From positions 248,001 through 312,000 of the forward strand of contig NZ_QZFU01000045.1 of NCBI RefSeq assembly GCF_003598715.1: DNA of 64,000 nt, given 5' to 3'. The notes below the pieces were generated by a model that was not told the origin of the DNA, ran no database searches, and saw nothing but the letters and a program-made list of their open reading frames with translations. The position numbers and the translations under genes are program-made. This document shows positions 25,071-33,139 of this stretch, one piece after another (position 1 is the first letter of the stretch; the number at the start of each line of letters is the position of its first letter). This DNA is from Nocardia panacis (GTDB lineage: Bacteria > Actinomycetota > Actinomycetes > Mycobacteriales > Mycobacteriaceae).

Positions 25071-26030
25071 GTGCTGCCCGACCTGAGCGAGTTGACTTCG
25101 GACGCGGTGTACGCGCCGCGCCGCAACGATATTCGGCTGTGGGGTCCCTATGCCCGGCGCGCCATCGAGGCGGCGGGGCTGGGGACGCCCGCGCGGTTGA
25201 CGATGCCGGGGCCGAGCACCAATCCGGTCGTCCTGGCCGACACCGGTGCGGTCGTGAAGTTCTTCACCCCCTACTGGTGCGGTCCCGAAAGTTTCCTCGC
25301 CGAATCCGCTGCGTACGAGGTGCTCGCAGGTCGCGGGCTGCCGGTGCCTCGGATACTGGCTCGCGGTGAGCTGCGGCCGGACGAAAGCGATTGGCATTGG
25401 CCCTATCTGGTGCTGTCTGCGGTGTCGGGTCGACCATGGCGCGAGGCGCTGTCCGCCGCCGACCGCCGTGGCGCCGCGCGTCTGGCGGCGAGCGCGGGCG
25501 AACTGCTGGCCGGGCTGTGTGCGGTCCCGCTGCCCGAGGCGGGCGTATTGGCCTCGACCGCGCCGGGTTTCGCCGACCTGCTGCGGGAACGGCGGGCGTC
25601 GACGGTAGCCGATCACCGCGCGTGGGGTCAGCTGTCAGCACCCCTACTGGATCGGATCGAGGAGTTCCTGCCGCGGATCGACGACCTGATCGGCAATGCC
25701 GCACCGGTTTTCGTGCACGGCGACCTCAGCGGGGACAACCTCTTCGCCGCGGGCGACACCATCACCGGTTTGATCGACTTCAACGACGTCTATGCGGGTG
25801 ATCTCCGATACACTCTGGTTCAGTTGCACCTCAATGCCTTTCGCGCAGATCGCGAACTGCTCGCGGCGGCTCTGAACGCGGCGGATATCGAGGTGACCGC
25901 CGAATTTCCAAGGCAGATGCTGGCTTTCACCTTCCTGCACGATTTCGAGGTGCTGGAAGATCTTCCGATCGACGTGAGCGATATCACCGAGATCGATCGA
26001 CTCGCCGAAACCCTCTGGGCGGTGGGCTGA
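25071..26030 (+). CDS. APH-family phosphotransferase
   Basis: Small-molecule kinase-like protein of 319 residues. The catalytic loop VFVHGDLSGDNLFA and the metal-binding IDFNDVYAGD are both present, in the arrangement of aminoglycoside/choline-type phosphotransferases; an N-terminal ATP lobe contains VVKFFTPYW. It starts at GTG 16 bases after the ABC ATPase, so it may be the last gene of that operon. Substrate unknown; resistance should not be assumed. Confidence 0.82.
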   Translation: MLPDLSELTSDAVYAPRRNDIRLWGPYARRAIEAAGLGTPARLTMPGPSTNPVVLADTGAVVKFFTPYWCGPESFLAESAAYEVLAGRGLPVPRILARGELRPDESDWHWPYLVLSAVSGRPWREALSAADRRGAARLAASAGELLAGLCAVPLPEAGVLASTAPGFADLLRERRASTVADHRAWGQLSAPLLDRIEEFLPRIDDLIGNAAPVFVHGDLSGDNLFAAGDTITGLIDFNDVYAGDLRYTLVQLHLNAFRADRELLAAALNAADIEVTAEFPRQMLAFTFLHDFEVLEDLPIDVSDITEIDRLAETLWAVG

Positions 26031-26035
26031 CGGAA

Positions 26036-26932
26036 CTATCGGTGCCGCACGGCGATTCGCAGTTGCCCGAGCAGCACCTTCGCGGCCGGAGTCGCCGGGC
26101 GGTCCTGTCGCCAAACCAGGGCCAGCCGCCCGCGCAGCGTCGGCGCGACGATCGGCAGCGCGCGCACTCCGAAGGCTTTCTCCTCCTTCGCGGTGAGTTG
26201 CGGCACGATCGCGATGCCGAGGCCGTGCGCCGCCAAGCGCAGCAGGACCGGCGGCGAGGCGGCCTCGAAGGCCACATTCGGTGTGAATCCGGCCTCGGCG
26301 CAGGCGTATTCGAGGACGCCGCGAATTCCGGTGCCCGGCGTGAGACAGATCAGGGGCTCCTCCCGCAGGGCGGTGAGCGGTATCTCGGACTCGCCGCGGC
26401 GCGCGTCGGCGGCCACGGCGGCCACCACCGCCGTATCGAGCACGATATCGGCACCAAGGGCGGGATCGAGTGCCGCGCCGGACAATCCGACCAGTGCGAT
26501 ATCGAGTTCACCCGCGCGGACCGCGGCCAGCATGCGTTCGGAGGTGTCCTCGGTGAGGCTGATGCCCACCTGCGGATGATCCTCGTGGAAAGCGGCGAGG
26601 ACGGCGGCCACGTCGTATTCGTCGGTGGCCGCGCCCGAGATGAGCCCGACGCGCACATGACCGCGCAGCAGGCCGGTGAATTCGTCCACGGTGGCGGTGA
26701 TCCGCTCGGCCGCCGCCAGGGCCGCCCGCGCGTGCACCAGGACCGCCTTGCCGACCTCGGTCGGCGTCACCGCGCGCGGGCCGCGATGCAGCAATGGCTG
26801 GCCGAGTTCGCGCTCCAGTTGCCGAATCTGCGCGCTGAGACCGGGCTGGGCGAGGTGCAGTCGCTCGGCGGCGCGGGTGAAATTGGCCGTATCGACCACG
26901 GTGACCAGGTAGCGCAGTTGCCGCAGTTCCAT
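26036..26932 (-). CDS. LysR-type transcriptional regulator
   Basis: DNA-binding regulator of 298 residues. The N-terminal helix-turn-helix reads MELRQLRYLVTVVDTANFTRAAERLHLAQPGLS in family order (given here in two halves: residues 1-17 and 18-33), followed by a linker helix and a periplasmic-binding-type effector domain (LALVGLSGAALD, LICLTPGTGIRG). It is divergent from the FAD oxidoreductase gene, the classic arrangement for a LysR regulator and its target. Effector unknown. Confidence 0.92.
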   Translation of the reverse strand: MELRQLRYLVTVVDTANFTRAAERLHLAQPGLSAQIRQLERELGQPLLHRGPRAVTPTEVGKAVLVHARAALAAAERITATVDEFTGLLRGHVRVGLISGAATDEYDVAAVLAAFHEDHPQVGISLTEDTSERMLAAVRAGELDIALVGLSGAALDPALGADIVLDTAVVAAVAADARRGESEIPLTALREEPLICLTPGTGIRGVLEYACAEAGFTPNVAFEAASPPVLLRLAAHGLGIAIVPQLTAKEEKAFGVRALPIVAPTLRGRLALVWRQDRPATPAAKVLLGQLRIAVRHR

Positions 26933-26940
26933 AACTCCTG

Positions 26941-26957
26941 ATTCTAATGATCAGAAT
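26941..26957. promoter_or_regulatory. Candidate LysR operator
   Basis: ATTCT-N7-AGAAT, an interrupted palindrome in the 70-base divergent gap between the LysR gene and the FAD oxidoreductase gene, 8 bases before the LysR start. It contains a T-N11-A core typical of LysR sites. Confidence 0.55.
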
Positions 26958-27002
26958 AACTAGCTGTTGTACTTCTCACTCGCCGCCCGCCAGGGTGGAG
27001 AT

Positions 27003-28361
27003 ATGACAGCGAGCAACGCGGCAGCGATCGGCGAATTCACCGGCCCGGTCTTGCGACCCGGCGATGCGGGATACGAGGCCGAGGTGTCGGGCTTCCAGAC
27101 CGCCTACACCCACCGTCCGGCACTGGTCCTCGGCGCGGCGCACGCCGAGGATGTGCGCGGCGCGGTGGAATACGCCGCGCGCCACGGACTTCCGGTCGCC
27201 GTCCAGGCGACGGGACACGGCCTGTCCGTGGCGGCCGACGGGGGAGTGCTCATCACCACCGGTCGGATGGCCGGTCTCACCGTCGATCCGCTGACCCGGA
27301 TCGCGCGGGTCGGCGCGGGTGTCCGCGCGGGCGCGCTGATCGAGGCGGCCGCGCGATTCGGGCTGGCCCCGGTCAATGGGTCCTCGCCGTCGGTCGGTGT
27401 GGTCGGCTATCACCTGGGCGGCGGAATAGGCATCCTGGCAAGGGAATTCGGCTACGCCGCCGATCGGGTCCGCGCCATCGAACTGGTCACCGCCGACGGT
27501 CGGGTCCGCAGGCTGACCCCCGCGGACGAACTGTTCGGCGCGGTGCTCGGCACCGGCGGCAATTTCGGTGTGGTCACCGCGCTGGAGGTGGAACTCGTCG
27601 CGCTCGCCGAGGTGTGGGGCGGGCAGTTGGTCTTCGCCGCCGAACTGGTCGAGCCCGCGTTGCGGGTGTGGCGGGAGTGGACCGCGACGGCGCCCGCCGC
27701 GATGACCTCCACCGTGACCATGTTGACCTTCCCGGATATCCCGCAACTGCCCGAATCGCTGCGCGGTCGCTACGTGGCCTCCTTCCGCTTCGCCTACACC
27801 GGTTCGGCCGAGGCGGGCGAACTGCTGGTGGCCCCGCTGCGCGCGGTCGGCCCCCGGCTGCGCGATGACCTGCGCACCATGCCGTATCCGGAAAGCCATG
27901 CCATTCACAGTGATCCGGATCATCCGCACGCCTACGCCGCCACCAACGCCATGCTTAGCGAGCTCACCCCGGACGCGGTGCGCGGCCTGCTCGCGCTGGC
28001 AGGCCCCGACGGGCCGATGGATGTGGTGCTCGAGATCCGCCACCTCGGTGGCGCGCTGCGCCGCCCCGCCGACAATGCGGTGGACTTCCGCGCGGCCGAA
28101 TACGCCGTCCGCGTCATCGCCATGCCCGATGCGGCGGCGGGCGCCGCGGCGCCGGGGGAGTTGGCGCGGGTGCGGGAGGTGCTTGCTCCCTGGACGCTCG
28201 GCCACAACCTGAACTTCCTCTACGGCGCGGGCGCGGCCGCCGATGACGCGCAGACCGGGGCGGGTTACCGCCCGGAGACGTTCGCGCTGCTCGGGAAGCT
28301 GAAGTCGAAGTACGACCCGACCAATATGTTCCGGTTCAACCGCAATATCGCGCCGCGCTGA
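27003..28361 (+). CDS. FAD-dependent oxidoreductase, berberine-bridge (BBE) type
   Basis: Flavin oxidase/dehydrogenase of 452 residues. The N-terminal FAD-binding domain has VQATGHGLSVAADGGVLI (with a His that may hold FAD covalently), ARVGAGVRAGALIEAA, GYHLGGGIGILAREFGYAAD and GTGGNFGVVTALE. The C-terminal BBE segment ends KSKYDPTNMFRFNRNIAP. No secretion signal is seen. GGTGGAG supports the ATG at 27003. Control by the divergent LysR regulator is likely. Substrate unknown (family members oxidise sugars, alkaloids or natural-product intermediates). Confidence 0.88.
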   Translation: MTASNAAAIGEFTGPVLRPGDAGYEAEVSGFQTAYTHRPALVLGAAHAEDVRGAVEYAARHGLPVAVQATGHGLSVAADGGVLITTGRMAGLTVDPLTRIARVGAGVRAGALIEAAARFGLAPVNGSSPSVGVVGYHLGGGIGILAREFGYAADRVRAIELVTADGRVRRLTPADELFGAVLGTGGNFGVVTALEVELVALAEVWGGQLVFAAELVEPALRVWREWTATAPAAMTSTVTMLTFPDIPQLPESLRGRYVASFRFAYTGSAEAGELLVAPLRAVGPRLRDDLRTMPYPESHAIHSDPDHPHAYAATNAMLSELTPDAVRGLLALAGPDGPMDVVLEIRHLGGALRRPADNAVDFRAAEYAVRVIAMPDAAAGAAAPGELARVREVLAPWTLGHNLNFLYGAGAAADDAQTGAGYRPETFALLGKLKSKYDPTNMFRFNRNIAPR

Positions 28362-28413
28362 GACTTGCGCCGAATCGGCGGTCTGCTATCTTCGTGATAT
28401 CACTCTGATACTA

Positions 28414-28443
28414 GGGAGATGTCATGAACCGGAGGATGTCATG
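28414..28443 (+). promoter_or_regulatory. Duplicated ribosome-binding site and start
   Basis: The sequence GGGAGATGTCATGAA (28414-28428) is nearly repeated as GGAGGATGTCATGAA directly after it. The first ATG (28424) opens a six-codon frame that stops at 28442-28444, overlapping the second ATG (28441), the true start of the SPFH gene. The first copy may be a tiny leader that feeds ribosomes to the second. Confidence 0.5.
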
Positions 28444-29325
28444 AAGCTGAGGGCCGCTTTCCATATCAATGGATTCCCGGTGCTGGTCGGATTGGTCGCG
28501 CTGATCCTCGCCTTCGGCGCGGCGTCGGCGGTCGGCTACGCGCAGGCCGCCGACCAGGACAACAAACTGGCGCTGGCGGGCGCGATCGCGGGCACGCTGG
28601 TCGTCGTCGTGCTGGTCGGCATCGGCACCGGGCTGGTGGTGGTCAACCCCAACGAGGCCAAGGTGATCCAGTTCTTCGGCCGCTATGTCGGCTCGATCAG
28701 CGAACCGGGATTCTTCGCGACGCTGCCGCTCACCGACCGCAAGAGCATTTCGCTGCGGGTGCGCAACTTCGAGACCCAGAAATTGAAGGTCAACGACGCC
28801 GACGGCAATCCGGTCGAGATCGCCGCCGTGGTGGTCTACCGGGTGGTGGACAGCTTCAAGGCCGCGTTCGCGGTGGACGACTACGAGGTCTACGTGGAGA
28901 CCCAGTCCGAGGCCGCGGTCCGGCACCTGGCCACCAGTCACCCCTACGACGCCCACGATCCGCAGCGCACCAGCCTGCGCGACGGGGCCGAGGTGGCGGG
29001 CGAACTCACCGCCGAACTGCGCGACCGCACCGATCTGGCGGGCATCGAGGTCATCGAGGCCCGCATCACCCACCTCGCCTACGCGCCGGAGATCGCCCAG
29101 GCCATGCTGGTGCGCCAGCAGGCGGCGCAGGTGGTCGCGGCCCGCACCACGATCGTGGAGGGCGCGGTCGGCATGGTCGGTCTGGCGCTGGACCGCCTGG
29201 CCGAACAGGGTGTGGTGGAACTCGACGAGGAGCGCAAGGCGGCCATGGTCTCCAACCTGCTCGTGGTGCTCTGCGGCGATCGAGCGACCCAGCCCGTGGT
29301 CAACGCCGGAACCCTCTACAGCTGA
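28441..29325 (+). CDS. SPFH (prohibitin/flotillin-like) membrane protein
   Basis: A 294-residue protein with two N-terminal hydrophobic segments (about 11-33 and 43-65) and an SPFH domain that follows (NPNEAKVIQFFGRYVGSI, EPGFFATLPLTDRK, VEIAAVVVYRVVDSFKAAF). The C-terminal part has the Ala/Glu-rich helices typical of oligomerising band-7 proteins (AQAMLVRQQAAQVVAARTTI). It probably forms large membrane-attached rings and may scaffold membrane domains. The short gene that follows encodes a ribbon-helix-helix protein, a pairing I remember from other actinobacteria. Confidence 0.88.
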   Translation: MKLRAAFHINGFPVLVGLVALILAFGAASAVGYAQAADQDNKLALAGAIAGTLVVVVLVGIGTGLVVVNPNEAKVIQFFGRYVGSISEPGFFATLPLTDRKSISLRVRNFETQKLKVNDADGNPVEIAAVVVYRVVDSFKAAFAVDDYEVYVETQSEAAVRHLATSHPYDAHDPQRTSLRDGAEVAGELTAELRDRTDLAGIEVIEARITHLAYAPEIAQAMLVRQQAAQVVAARTTIVEGAVGMVGLALDRLAEQGVVELDEERKAAMVSNLLVVLCGDRATQPVVNAGTLYS

Positions 29326-29332
29326 GCGGCCC

Positions 29333-29503
29333 ATGGCGGAGCGCAAGAAAATCCTGCTGCGCCTCGATCCGGCCGTGCACGATGCCATCGCCAAATGGGC
29401 GGCCGACGATCTGCGCAGCATCAACGCCCAGATCGAATACGCCCTGCGACTGGCGCTCGACCAGGCGGGCCGCAACCCGAAAGGGAAGTCCTCGGAAGAA
29501 TGA
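29333..29503 (+). CDS. Small Arc-type ribbon-helix-helix protein
   Basis: A 56-residue protein, KKILLRLDPAVHDAIAKWA followed by LRSINAQIEYALRLAL, matching the strand-helix-helix pattern of Arc/MetJ DNA-binding proteins, with a polar C-terminal tail. It starts seven bases after the SPFH stop and is probably in the same operon. No toxin gene is adjacent, so it is unlikely to be a classical antitoxin. It may regulate its own operon or bind the SPFH partner; both are guesses. Confidence 0.75.
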   Translation: MAERKKILLRLDPAVHDAIAKWAADDLRSINAQIEYALRLALDQAGRNPKGKSSEE

Positions 29504-29511
29504 AACGCGCG

Positions 29512-29538
29512 GGCCGGACACCACACTGGTGTCCGGCC
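29512..29538. terminator. Terminator hairpin after the SPFH operon
   Basis: A perfect 12-bp stem GGCCGGACACCA-cac-TGGTGTCCGGCC between the convergent RHH gene and methyltransferase gene. Confidence 0.85.
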
Positions 29539-29543
29539 TCCGC

Positions 29544-29615
29544 CGTGTCACGGCTTGTTGGGCACCGCGTGTCACGGCTTGTCGGGCACCGCGTGTCGCG
29601 GCTTCTCGGTGACGA
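29544..29615. repeat. Three tandem 24-bp repeats at the methyltransferase 3' end
   Basis: Units start at 29544, 29568 and 29592 and begin CGTGTC(A/G)CGGCTT. The first two differ at one base, the third is more diverged. The methyltransferase stop codon lies in unit 2, so the repeat encodes the end of the protein (HAVPDKP) and repeats that coding text downstream of the stop. Confidence 0.8.
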
Positions 29616-30462
29616 AAATGGCGGTGCCGGGGAACAATTCACCCCGCAGCGGACTCCACTGACCCCACTCCCGATCCAGCCACTCGGGCCAGTCCGGTTC
29701 CACGATGTCGGTCAGGATCAGCCCGGCGGACACTATCTCGCGCACCCGGTCGCCGATGGTGCGGTGGTGTTCCACATAGGTCGCCGCGCCGCTGTCGTCG
29801 ACCTCCACGTACGGCGTGCGATCGAAGTAGGGGATGGACGCGGTGAGCCCGGCCGGACCCGGATCGTCCGGGAAGATCCAGCGCATAGGGTGATTGACGG
29901 AGAACACCCAGCGCCCGCCGGGGCGCAGCACCCGCGCCACCTCGCGCATGACCAGCGCCGAATCCGCCACGAACGGCAGCGCGCCGAAGGCCGAGCAGGC
30001 CAGGTCGAAGCTTTCGTCACGGAACGGCAGCGCCTCGGCTCCGGCCTGCACCAAGGGCGCGCGCGGTCCGCCGCGGGCCATCGCGGCGCGACCGCGGGCC
30101 AGCATCCCCCTCGAGATATCCAGGCCGACCGGGTGTGCGCCCTGTCCGGCCAGCCAGCGCGCGCACGGCGCGGAACCGCAGCCGATCTCCAGAATCGATC
30201 GGCCTGCGAGCTCGCCGAGCAAGTGCATGTCGCCCTCGTGCAAACCCTCCGGGCACCAGACGAATTCGCCGTCGGGGCTGTCGACTCCCAGGAATTCGGC
30301 GTGGGTCCGGTGATACTGTTCGGCGTCGGCGTCCCACCAGCGTCGGCTGGCGCGTTCGCTGTCGGCCGTGTTCAGGCGGGTCCGCGTCGTCCCGCTAGTT
30401 CCGAGCAACGCGTTTGCTATGGCGTGGCGCGCATCCCGCGCGGCGTGATCCTCGTCCGACAC
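29572..30462 (-). CDS. Class I SAM-dependent methyltransferase
   Basis: A 296-residue cytosolic methyltransferase. Motif I is ILEIGCGSAPCARWLAGQG, followed by VGLDISRGML, the post-I acidic position, and VARVLRPGGRWVFSVNHP (motif III region). An N-terminal segment ASRRWWDADAEQYHRTHAEFLG is characteristic of a mycobacterial methyltransferase family found near rpsA. The GTG at 30462 (MSDEDHAAR) is chosen; the frame stays open to 30693, but those residues are Arg/Thr-rich and would cross the rpsA promoter region. Substrate unknown. Confidence 0.85.
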   Translation of the reverse strand: MSDEDHAARDARHAIANALLGTSGTTRTRLNTADSERASRRWWDADAEQYHRTHAEFLGVDSPDGEFVWCPEGLHEGDMHLLGELAGRSILEIGCGSAPCARWLAGQGAHPVGLDISRGMLARGRAAMARGGPRAPLVQAGAEALPFRDESFDLACSAFGALPFVADSALVMREVARVLRPGGRWVFSVNHPMRWIFPDDPGPAGLTASIPYFDRTPYVEVDDSGAATYVEHHRTIGDRVREIVSAGLILTDIVEPDWPEWLDREWGQWSPLRGELFPGTAIFVTEKPRHAVPDKP

Positions 30463-30779
30463 GTCGACAGCGTAGTCGGCGCGTCGCGTGCGCCGGTTTG
30501 CCCGGTCGGACCAAGGTCGCGTACGCTGAACGCGCGAGTGGCCTCTGTACATGCTTTTTTCGTGCGAAGCGTACAGCCGTACTAAATTCTGTGCGGCCGT
30601 ACAAATTCTGTGCAACCGTCCGGAGTGCGACCCGTGCTGAGTCTCCCGTGTGTTGCGTGCGGTACGTGCGGTACGTTCCTTAGTGACCGTCAATCACACC
30701 CGATCGCGGTAAGAAAAGCAGCGTACCGAAAGTTCAAATGTCCGCAACCGACCACAATCCGTCCGGAGCAAACCGACAC
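30463..30779. promoter_or_regulatory. Upstream region of rpsA with a 20-bp tandem repeat
   Basis: The 317-base divergent gap holds no supported gene. It contains a tandem repeat GCCGTACTAAATTCTGTGCG / GCCGTACAAATTCTGTGCAA at 30576-30595 and 30596-30615, an unusually A/T-rich patch for this genome. It probably carries the rpsA promoter; I cannot fix the transcription start. Confidence 0.5.
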
Positions 30780-32243
30780 ATGCCCACCACCGTCACCTCG
30801 CCGCAGGTAGCCGTCAACGACATCGGCTCCGCCGAGGACTTCCTCGCCGCCATCGATGCCACGATCAAGTACTTCAACGACGGCGACATCGTCGAAGGAA
30901 CCATCGTCAAGGTCGACCGCGACGAGGTTCTGCTCGACATCGGTTACAAGACCGAAGGCGTCATCCCGTCCCGCGAACTCTCCATCAAACACGATGTCGA
31001 CCCGAATGAGGTCGTTTCCGTGGGTGATGAGGTCGAGGCCCTCGTTCTCACCAAGGAGGACAAGGAAGGCCGCCTGATCCTGTCGAAGAAGCGGGCGCAG
31101 TACGAGCGTGCGTGGGGCACCATCGAGGAGCTCAAGGAGAAGGACGAGGCCGTCAAGGGCACCGTCATCGAGGTCGTCAAGGGCGGCCTGATCCTCGATA
31201 TCGGCCTGCGCGGCTTCCTGCCCGCCTCGCTCGTGGAGATGCGTCGCGTCCGCGATCTGCAGCCCTACGTCGGCAAGGAGATCGAGGCCAAGATCATCGA
31301 GCTGGACAAGAACCGCAACAACGTGGTCCTGTCCCGCCGCGCCTGGCTGGAGCAGACCCAGTCCGAGGTTCGCTCGGAGTTCCTGCACCAGCTGCAGAAG
31401 GGCCAGGTCCGCAAGGGTGTGGTCTCCTCCATCGTCAACTTCGGCGCCTTCGTCGATCTGGGCGGCGTGGACGGCCTGGTGCACGTCTCCGAGCTGTCCT
31501 GGAAGCACATCGACCACCCGTCCGAGGTCGTCGAGGTGGGCAACGAGGTCACCGTCGAGGTCCTCGACGTCGACCTGGATCGCGAGCGGGTCTCGCTGTC
31601 GCTCAAGGCGACCCAGGAAGATCCGTGGCGTCAGTTCGCCCGCACCCACGCCATCGGCCAGATCGTGCCGGGCAAGGTCACCAAGCTGGTGCCGTTCGGC
31701 GCGTTCGTCCGCGTCGAGGAGGGCATCGAGGGCCTGGTGCACATCTCCGAGCTGGCCGAGCGCCACGTCGAGGTGCCGGATCAGGTCGTCGCGGTCGGCG
31801 ACGACGCGATGGTCAAGGTCATCGATATCGACCTGGAGCGTCGTCGGATCTCGCTGTCGCTGAAGCAGGCCAACGAGGACTACCACGCCGAGTTCGACCC
31901 GTCGAAGTACGGCATGGCCGACAGCTACGACGATCAGGGCAACTACATCTTCCCCGAGGGCTTCGATCCCGAGACCAACGAATGGCTCGAGGGCTACGAC
32001 AAGCAGCGCGAAGAGTGGGAGTCCCGGTACGCCGAGGCCGAGCGCAGGCACAAGATGCACACCGCCCAGATGGAGAAGATGGCGGCCGACGCCGCGGCCG
32101 AGGCCGCCAACGGTGGCCCGTCCAACTACTCCTCGGAGAGCGGCGCGCAGTCCTCCTCGCAGCAGGCCGAGCCTGCAGGCGGGTCGCTGGCCAGCGATGC
32201 GCAGCTGGCCGCACTGCGTGAGAAGCTGTCCGGCAACGGATAA
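30780..32243 (+). CDS. rpsA: 30S ribosomal protein S1
   Basis: RNA-binding ribosomal protein that helps mRNA docking; 487 residues with four S1 repeats (about 35-105, 122-188, 208-277, 294-363), for instance KGVVSSIVNFGAFVDLGGVDGLVHVSELSW and its copy GKVTKLVPFGAFVRVEEGIEGLVHISELAE (each cut to family core here: GAFVDLGG, GAFVRVEEG). The C-terminal tail after residue 370 is acidic then Ser/Ala-rich and ends SLASDAQLAALREKLSGNG, as in mycobacteria. The ATG at 30780 gives the mycobacterial N-terminus (MPTTVTSPQVAVNDIG); an in-frame ATG at 30738 is less likely. Confidence 0.97.
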   Translation: MPTTVTSPQVAVNDIGSAEDFLAAIDATIKYFNDGDIVEGTIVKVDRDEVLLDIGYKTEGVIPSRELSIKHDVDPNEVVSVGDEVEALVLTKEDKEGRLILSKKRAQYERAWGTIEELKEKDEAVKGTVIEVVKGGLILDIGLRGFLPASLVEMRRVRDLQPYVGKEIEAKIIELDKNRNNVVLSRRAWLEQTQSEVRSEFLHQLQKGQVRKGVVSSIVNFGAFVDLGGVDGLVHVSELSWKHIDHPSEVVEVGNEVTVEVLDVDLDRERVSLSLKATQEDPWRQFARTHAIGQIVPGKVTKLVPFGAFVRVEEGIEGLVHISELAERHVEVPDQVVAVGDDAMVKVIDIDLERRRISLSLKQANEDYHAEFDPSKYGMADSYDDQGNYIFPEGFDPETNEWLEGYDKQREEWESRYAEAERRHKMHTAQMEKMAADAAAEAANGGPSNYSSESGAQSSSQQAEPAGGSLASDAQLAALREKLSGNG

Positions 32244-32258
32244 CGTTCCACTCGTGGG

Positions 32259-32287
32259 AGGCTCATGCTCATGGAGAGCATGAGCCT
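32259..32287 (+). terminator. rpsA terminator
   Basis: A perfect 12-bp stem AGGCTCATGCTC-atgga-GAGCATGAGCCT, followed by TTCTCGTTT, begins 15 bases after the rpsA stop. Confidence 0.88.
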
Positions 32288-32308
32288 TTCTCGTTTCACT
32301 CGTATTTT

Positions 32309-32366
32309 GTGGGGGCGAAGCCCCCACGCCCCACCCGGCGGGCTGCGCCCCCGGACCCCCTCCGGG
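32309..32366. repeat. G/C palindrome element, copy B
   Basis: GTGGGGGC-gaa-GCCCCCAC (32309-32327), then CCGGCGGGCTGCGCCCCCGG and CCCCTCCGGGG. The order of parts and the T-rich lead (ATTTTGT) match the element at 3580-3622, so the two look like members of a dispersed repeat family. The stretch 32367-32492 up to the next gene is G/T-rich with no gene seen. Confidence 0.6.
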
Positions 32367-32492
32367 GTGCGGTTCGATGGTGCGTATGTGGTTGGTTCTG
32401 ATGAATGCCGCTGATTTGGGGTTGGGTTTGGCGAAGGGTCCGTGCTCGGGGAGCGCGGACCCTTCTTGTATTGCGTGGGGGTTGTTCGGGTT

Positions 32493-33038
32493 TCAGCCTT
32501 GGGCGCGGCGGATGGAGGAGCCGGTGCCGCCGCGCCGGACTACCGGGAGTTCGGTGGGGGTGTGGGTGGCCTCGTGGGGTGCGGCCATTTGGGCGGTGGT
32601 GAGGGCTACGACGTGGATCTGTTCGAGGGCCAGGCCGCGGGCGGCCGAGCGGGCGATGGTGCCGAGGCGGTGCTCGGCCATACCGGGGTGGATGGCCAGC
32701 GGCGGGCGGTCGGGGCGGCGTAGCATGTAGCGGGCGGTGGCGGCTTCGAATGCCATTGGGATACCGTCTCGGATCGCCCGGTAGGCGTCCAGCTCCAACG
32801 CGGCGTGGCGCTGCGGATCGATCATGAGCGCGGCGATCAGGCGCTCGGCCTCGTCGAGGTAGAGCGCTCGGTGGCCCGGCGCCAAGACCGACACCCGCTG
32901 CGCGACCCGCCGCCGATGTTCCTCGGCGGCGGGTGCCAGCAGGGTCCGATGTTGTTCGACCACGGCTGCCAGCGCACGCCTGCGGTCGCGGTCGACCAGG
33001 GTGCGGGGATCGGTTGTCGTGTCGTGGACGTCGGGCAT
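32493..33038 (-). CDS. Hypothetical protein, 181 aa
   Basis: I do not recognise the family. The protein is mainly helical, Arg/Ala/Leu-rich (DRDRRRALAAVVEQHRTLLAP; LYLDEAERLIAALMIDPQRHAALE), without signal peptide or membrane segment, and its end SSIRRAQG is basic. Codon choice fits the genome on this strand, and a GGGGAGCC stretch precedes the ATG at 33038. It is transcribed toward the 3' end of rpsA. No functional clue comes from the neighbours. Confidence 0.6.
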   Translation of the reverse strand: MPDVHDTTTDPRTLVDRDRRRALAAVVEQHRTLLAPAAEEHRRRVAQRVSVLAPGHRALYLDEAERLIAALMIDPQRHAALELDAYRAIRDGIPMAFEAATARYMLRRPDRPPLAIHPGMAEHRLGTIARSAARGLALEQIHVVALTTAQMAAPHEATHTPTELPVVRRGGTGSSIRRAQG

Positions 33039-33139
33039 GAGGCTCCCCTTCGGCTCGAGTTGCGAATTACGTTGTCCGGCAACTCGGTCGACGTCCGATC
33101 AAGCAGTATTCTGCCGCAGGGGTACGACAGGTTCTCCGC

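Noticed and set aside
25071..26030. Aminoglycoside resistance gene
   Set aside because: The APH fold is clear, but the family covers many substrates and the gene is attached to an amino-acid transporter operon; resistance is not supported.
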